Made by a program: the position numbers and the translations under genes. From an uncultured Acidobacteriota bacterium (GTDB lineage: Bacteria; Acidobacteriota; Terriglobia; Bryobacterales; Bryobacteraceae): 52,744 nt of DNA. Under the pieces are notes generated by a model. That model saw nothing but the letters and a program-made list of their open reading frames with translations, was not told the DNA's origin and made no database searches. Below are positions 50,867-52,744 of the stretch, in pieces (positions within the stretch are counted from its first letter, which is position 1; each line of letters starts with the position of its first letter). Where the stretch lies: the NCBI GenBank assembly GCA_902825945.1, contig CADECY010000061.1:1-52744 (forward strand), in the 5' to 3' direction.

Positions 50867-51580
50867 GTGGACAGCAATAACGGCGGTTTCCCTGAGCCGA
50901 CGAGATGGGACCATGCACATTTAGCGATTAAAGCAGCGCTCTCGGCGGTCCCCGCCATTGGGAGTCCTGCAGCAGAGTTGTTCGCGGCGATTATCGCGCC
51001 TCCGCTCGCCAGACGTCGAGACGCCTGGCTCCTATCCTTGGCAGAAGGACTGTCGGCGCTCCGAGGCGTTGTCGATACTTTTCAGCCGGAGAAGCTAGCA
51101 AACAACGATGCTTTCATCTCGGCAACGATGCACGCATCCCGTGTTGCCCTTCAGACTCATCATGCCGAGAAGCTCGCGGCCCTGCGGAATGCTCTCCTGA
51201 ATATCGCTGCAGGCCGCGCGCCCGATGAGGATCAGCAGGCAATCTTCTTAGGGTACGTCGAGGTGCTATCGACGTGGCACATTAGGATCGTTAGATTCTT
51301 CCAGGCGCCACTCAGATTTGCTCAGCAGTGTGGCGCTCGAACGGACTACTCGTTTGCTGGGGCGCCTGCTCAACCCCTGGAGCAAGTCTTCCCCGAACTC
51401 AACGGGCGGCGCGACTTCTATGACCAAATCGTCCGAGATCTCCACGCCCGCGGGCTGCTCAGCGGCGATGATCACATGCTTCACACGATGATGACAGGCT
51501 CGGGCGTCTTTGCCAAACGCACGACTGCCCTCGCGGACCGATTTCTTGCCTTTATCGCGACGCCAGAGCGCCAGACTTGA
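50867..51580 (+). CDS. Unrecognised protein (237 aa)
   Basis: Starts at GTG 50867. The N-terminal 65 residues (AIKAALSAVPAIGSPAAELF, then AAIIAPPLARRRDAWLLSLA) contain a glycine/alanine hydrophobic hairpin seen in some membrane-associated bacterial proteins. The middle has helices with HAEKLAALRNALLNIAAG, and the C-terminus has DQIVRDLHARGLLSGDDHML, which could be a winged-helix-like unit. The gene is more A/T rich than its neighbours and runs against the transfer operon, so it is probably cargo. No family is assigned. Confidence 0.55.
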   Translation: MDSNNGGFPEPTRWDHAHLAIKAALSAVPAIGSPAAELFAAIIAPPLARRRDAWLLSLAEGLSALRGVVDTFQPEKLANNDAFISATMHASRVALQTHHAEKLAALRNALLNIAAGRAPDEDQQAIFLGYVEVLSTWHIRIVRFFQAPLRFAQQCGARTDYSFAGAPAQPLEQVFPELNGRRDFYDQIVRDLHARGLLSGDDHMLHTMMTGSGVFAKRTTALADRFLAFIATPERQT

Positions 51581-51727
51581 CGCGCAGTCATCGGACTCGC
51601 AGCTGCGTAGTCACGCTTGCCGTCGACCCATTGACCGGGCACGAATTTTCGGGAGCAAAGCGATCACGCGGAGATTCGCAAGTCATGGGCTCAGTCACTC
51701 AGCTATCTCAGCCAGACCCGTTGACTC

Positions 51728-52744
51728 TCAGCGTTTCCTTCCGAATTGCCCATGGTAGCTGAATGGGAACCCGTAGAACCGGCGATGCTCGACGTCTTTC
51801 TTCGTCCCCTTCGTCTTCGGCGAAATCGGCAGCTTCCAAAGTCGCCTCGCCACTCGATTGATTTGTCGTTCCCGATGCTGGTCCATGTGGGAGAGTTCGC
51901 TGGTTACAACGGTCTTGCCAGCGAGCCAACGAAATCCGTTTGCCCAGCAACACGGCAGCGGCTGGTCGAGCGGCTGCCCGACGTCTCGACGGCCAACGCC
52001 AACCGCTATCAACTTCATTCGCAGACGATGCTTGATGGATAACCGAGTCTGGCGGATGTTCGGCAGGTTCTTCTTGCGCAACGATCGCATCAGTCGGCTT
52101 GAGATCTCAGTCAATTTGCAGCGTTCCTTGCCGATGGAACTTGGCCGAATGCGAACCAAACCGTCATATCGAAGCTGATAGCCCAGAAATTGAATCCACG
52201 GGTACCCCTTATCCTCCGCTGTTGGTGGTCCCCAGCGATACACCGGGCGAGATTTCGCTTTCCAAACAGACCTCTTCTCTTCTTCCCGATAGGGGACGAG
52301 AGCAGCGGGTTCGTGTACTGGCAAGCAGAGTGAGTCGACCGCGGCCTCGTAGCGGCGCATCGCATCGGCGCAAGCTTCGCGATCTGGTGACAGGACGAGC
52401 ATGTCGTCGCAATAGCGGAGATATGTCACCGGTCGGTCGCCAATGCTGGTGATCACCGCCTTGTCCGCTTGATGTAGCACCGCGTTGGCTATCAGAGTCG
52501 AGAGTGCACCTCCCTGCGGCACACCGACATTGATCACAGCAACAGGATCTTCTCCGTAGAGCCGTTTGAGCGGTTCGTCCCGCCACCCATAGGTCGCGCC
52601 CTTGATTCGCAGTTGCAGCTCTGGCTCCGCCACTTCCCGAACGTTGCGCAGGAACGAATACGAGGTCAAGTATGCTTCAAAAATTGCCAGCGCTCGCGGC
52701 GAAACAAGCAGGGCAGGATCCAGCGCCTGAGCGTCCGCAATCAG
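51728..52744 (-). CDS. Reverse transcriptase (partial, N-terminus outside window)
   Basis: The frame is open through the right edge, so 339 residues are visible and the beginning is missing. The RT core is clear: VGVPQGGALSTLIANAVLHQ (blocks 4 region), YLRYCDDMLVLS with catalytic YCDD, and FLGYQLRYDGLVRIRPSSIG (block 7 and thumb). The C-terminal part is basic and helical (SRLMRSLRKKNLPNIRQTRL). No HNH endonuclease domain or group II intron RNA is visible downstream. It could be a retron, a defence-associated RT or an intron-type RT; the visible part does not decide. Confidence 0.85.
   Translation of the reverse strand: MIADAQALDPALLVSPRALAIFEAYLTSYSFLRNVREVAEPELQLRIKGATYGWRDEPLKRLYGEDPVAVINVGVPQGGALSTLIANAVLHQADKAVITSIGDRPVTYLRYCDDMLVLSPDREACADAMRRYEAAVDSLCLPVHEPAALVPYREEEKRSVWKAKSRPVYRWGPPTAEDKGYPWIQFLGYQLRYDGLVRIRPSSIGKERCKLTEISSRLMRSLRKKNLPNIRQTRLSIKHRLRMKLIAVGVGRRDVGQPLDQPLPCCWANGFRWLAGKTVVTSELSHMDQHRERQINRVARRLWKLPISPKTKGTKKDVEHRRFYGFPFSYHGQFGRKR

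Noticed and set aside
1..52744. CRISPR array, tRNA or rRNA genes
   Set aside because: Looked for evenly spaced repeats and tRNA-like cloverleaf sequence by eye; none was convincing.

Overview
The window looks like about 50 kb of a large conjugative or integrative element in an acidobacterium, most likely of the Solibacter/Bryobacter type. The host guess rests on gene families: an ECF-like sigma factor followed directly by a Ser/Thr kinase with a TPR-type C-terminus, a PEP-CTERM surface protein, and remnants of an ADOP-type (MacB/FtsX-like) ABC permease. DNA is G+C rich and genes are tightly packed, often with ATGA-type overlaps. No rRNA, tRNA or CRISPR array was seen.

Layout. (1) 1-2588, minus strand: a PRTRC (ParB-related, ThiF-related cassette) operon E-C-(73-aa ORF)-F-B-ThiF, with an in-frame amber stop in B. 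(2) 2651-8709: a protein with a degenerate J domain, then chromosome-like genes (PEP-CTERM protein, ECF sigma, Ser/Thr kinase). (3) 9078-12810, minus: a compact cassette of a Ycf46-like AAA+ ATPase, DUF1257 (Ycf35), DUF2997, an NrdG-like radical SAM protein and a DUF3150-like protein. In the ATPase the Walker B block precedes Walker A. (4) 13245-22957: the DNA-processing block (Gp157-like protein, SNF2-type helicase, DNA methyltransferase, SSB, small zinc-ribbon and membrane proteins, archaeo-eukaryotic primase), interrupted on the plus strand by a CHAT/caspase-like protein and a DUF433/DUF5615 toxin-antitoxin pair. (5) 23591-29165: cargo, namely a secreted tail-collar protein, a Rad52-family protein, and a nuclease-toroid gene lying inside a broken ADOP permease gene. 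(6) 29178-50557, minus: the conjugation block. It holds a replication-relaxation protein, a type IV coupling ATPase, VirB9/TrbG-, VirB8/TrbF-, VirB6/TrbL-, two TrbJ-, VirB4-, VirB3-like and VirB2-like proteins, and an 882-aa protein with the hallmarks of a two-barrel (QDE-1/YonO-like) RNA polymerase. A three-gene ABC-3C-type defence system sits inside this block in the opposite direction. (7) 50867-52744: an unrecognised protein and a reverse transcriptase cut by the window edge.

How it fits together. PRTRC, primase, SSB, Rad52, helicase and methyltransferase give the element its own maintenance and replication kit. The T4SS genes and coupling ATPase give transfer. The plus-strand genes embedded in minus-strand operons (CHAT protein, toxin-antitoxin, tail-collar protein, ABC-3C system) look like later cargo, mostly defence. 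The most unusual items are the RNA-polymerase-like protein in the transfer operon, the rearranged AAA+ ATPase, the nuclease-toroid fusion and the ABC-3C insertion. No relaxase, VirB10 or VirB11 homologue was recognised in this window.
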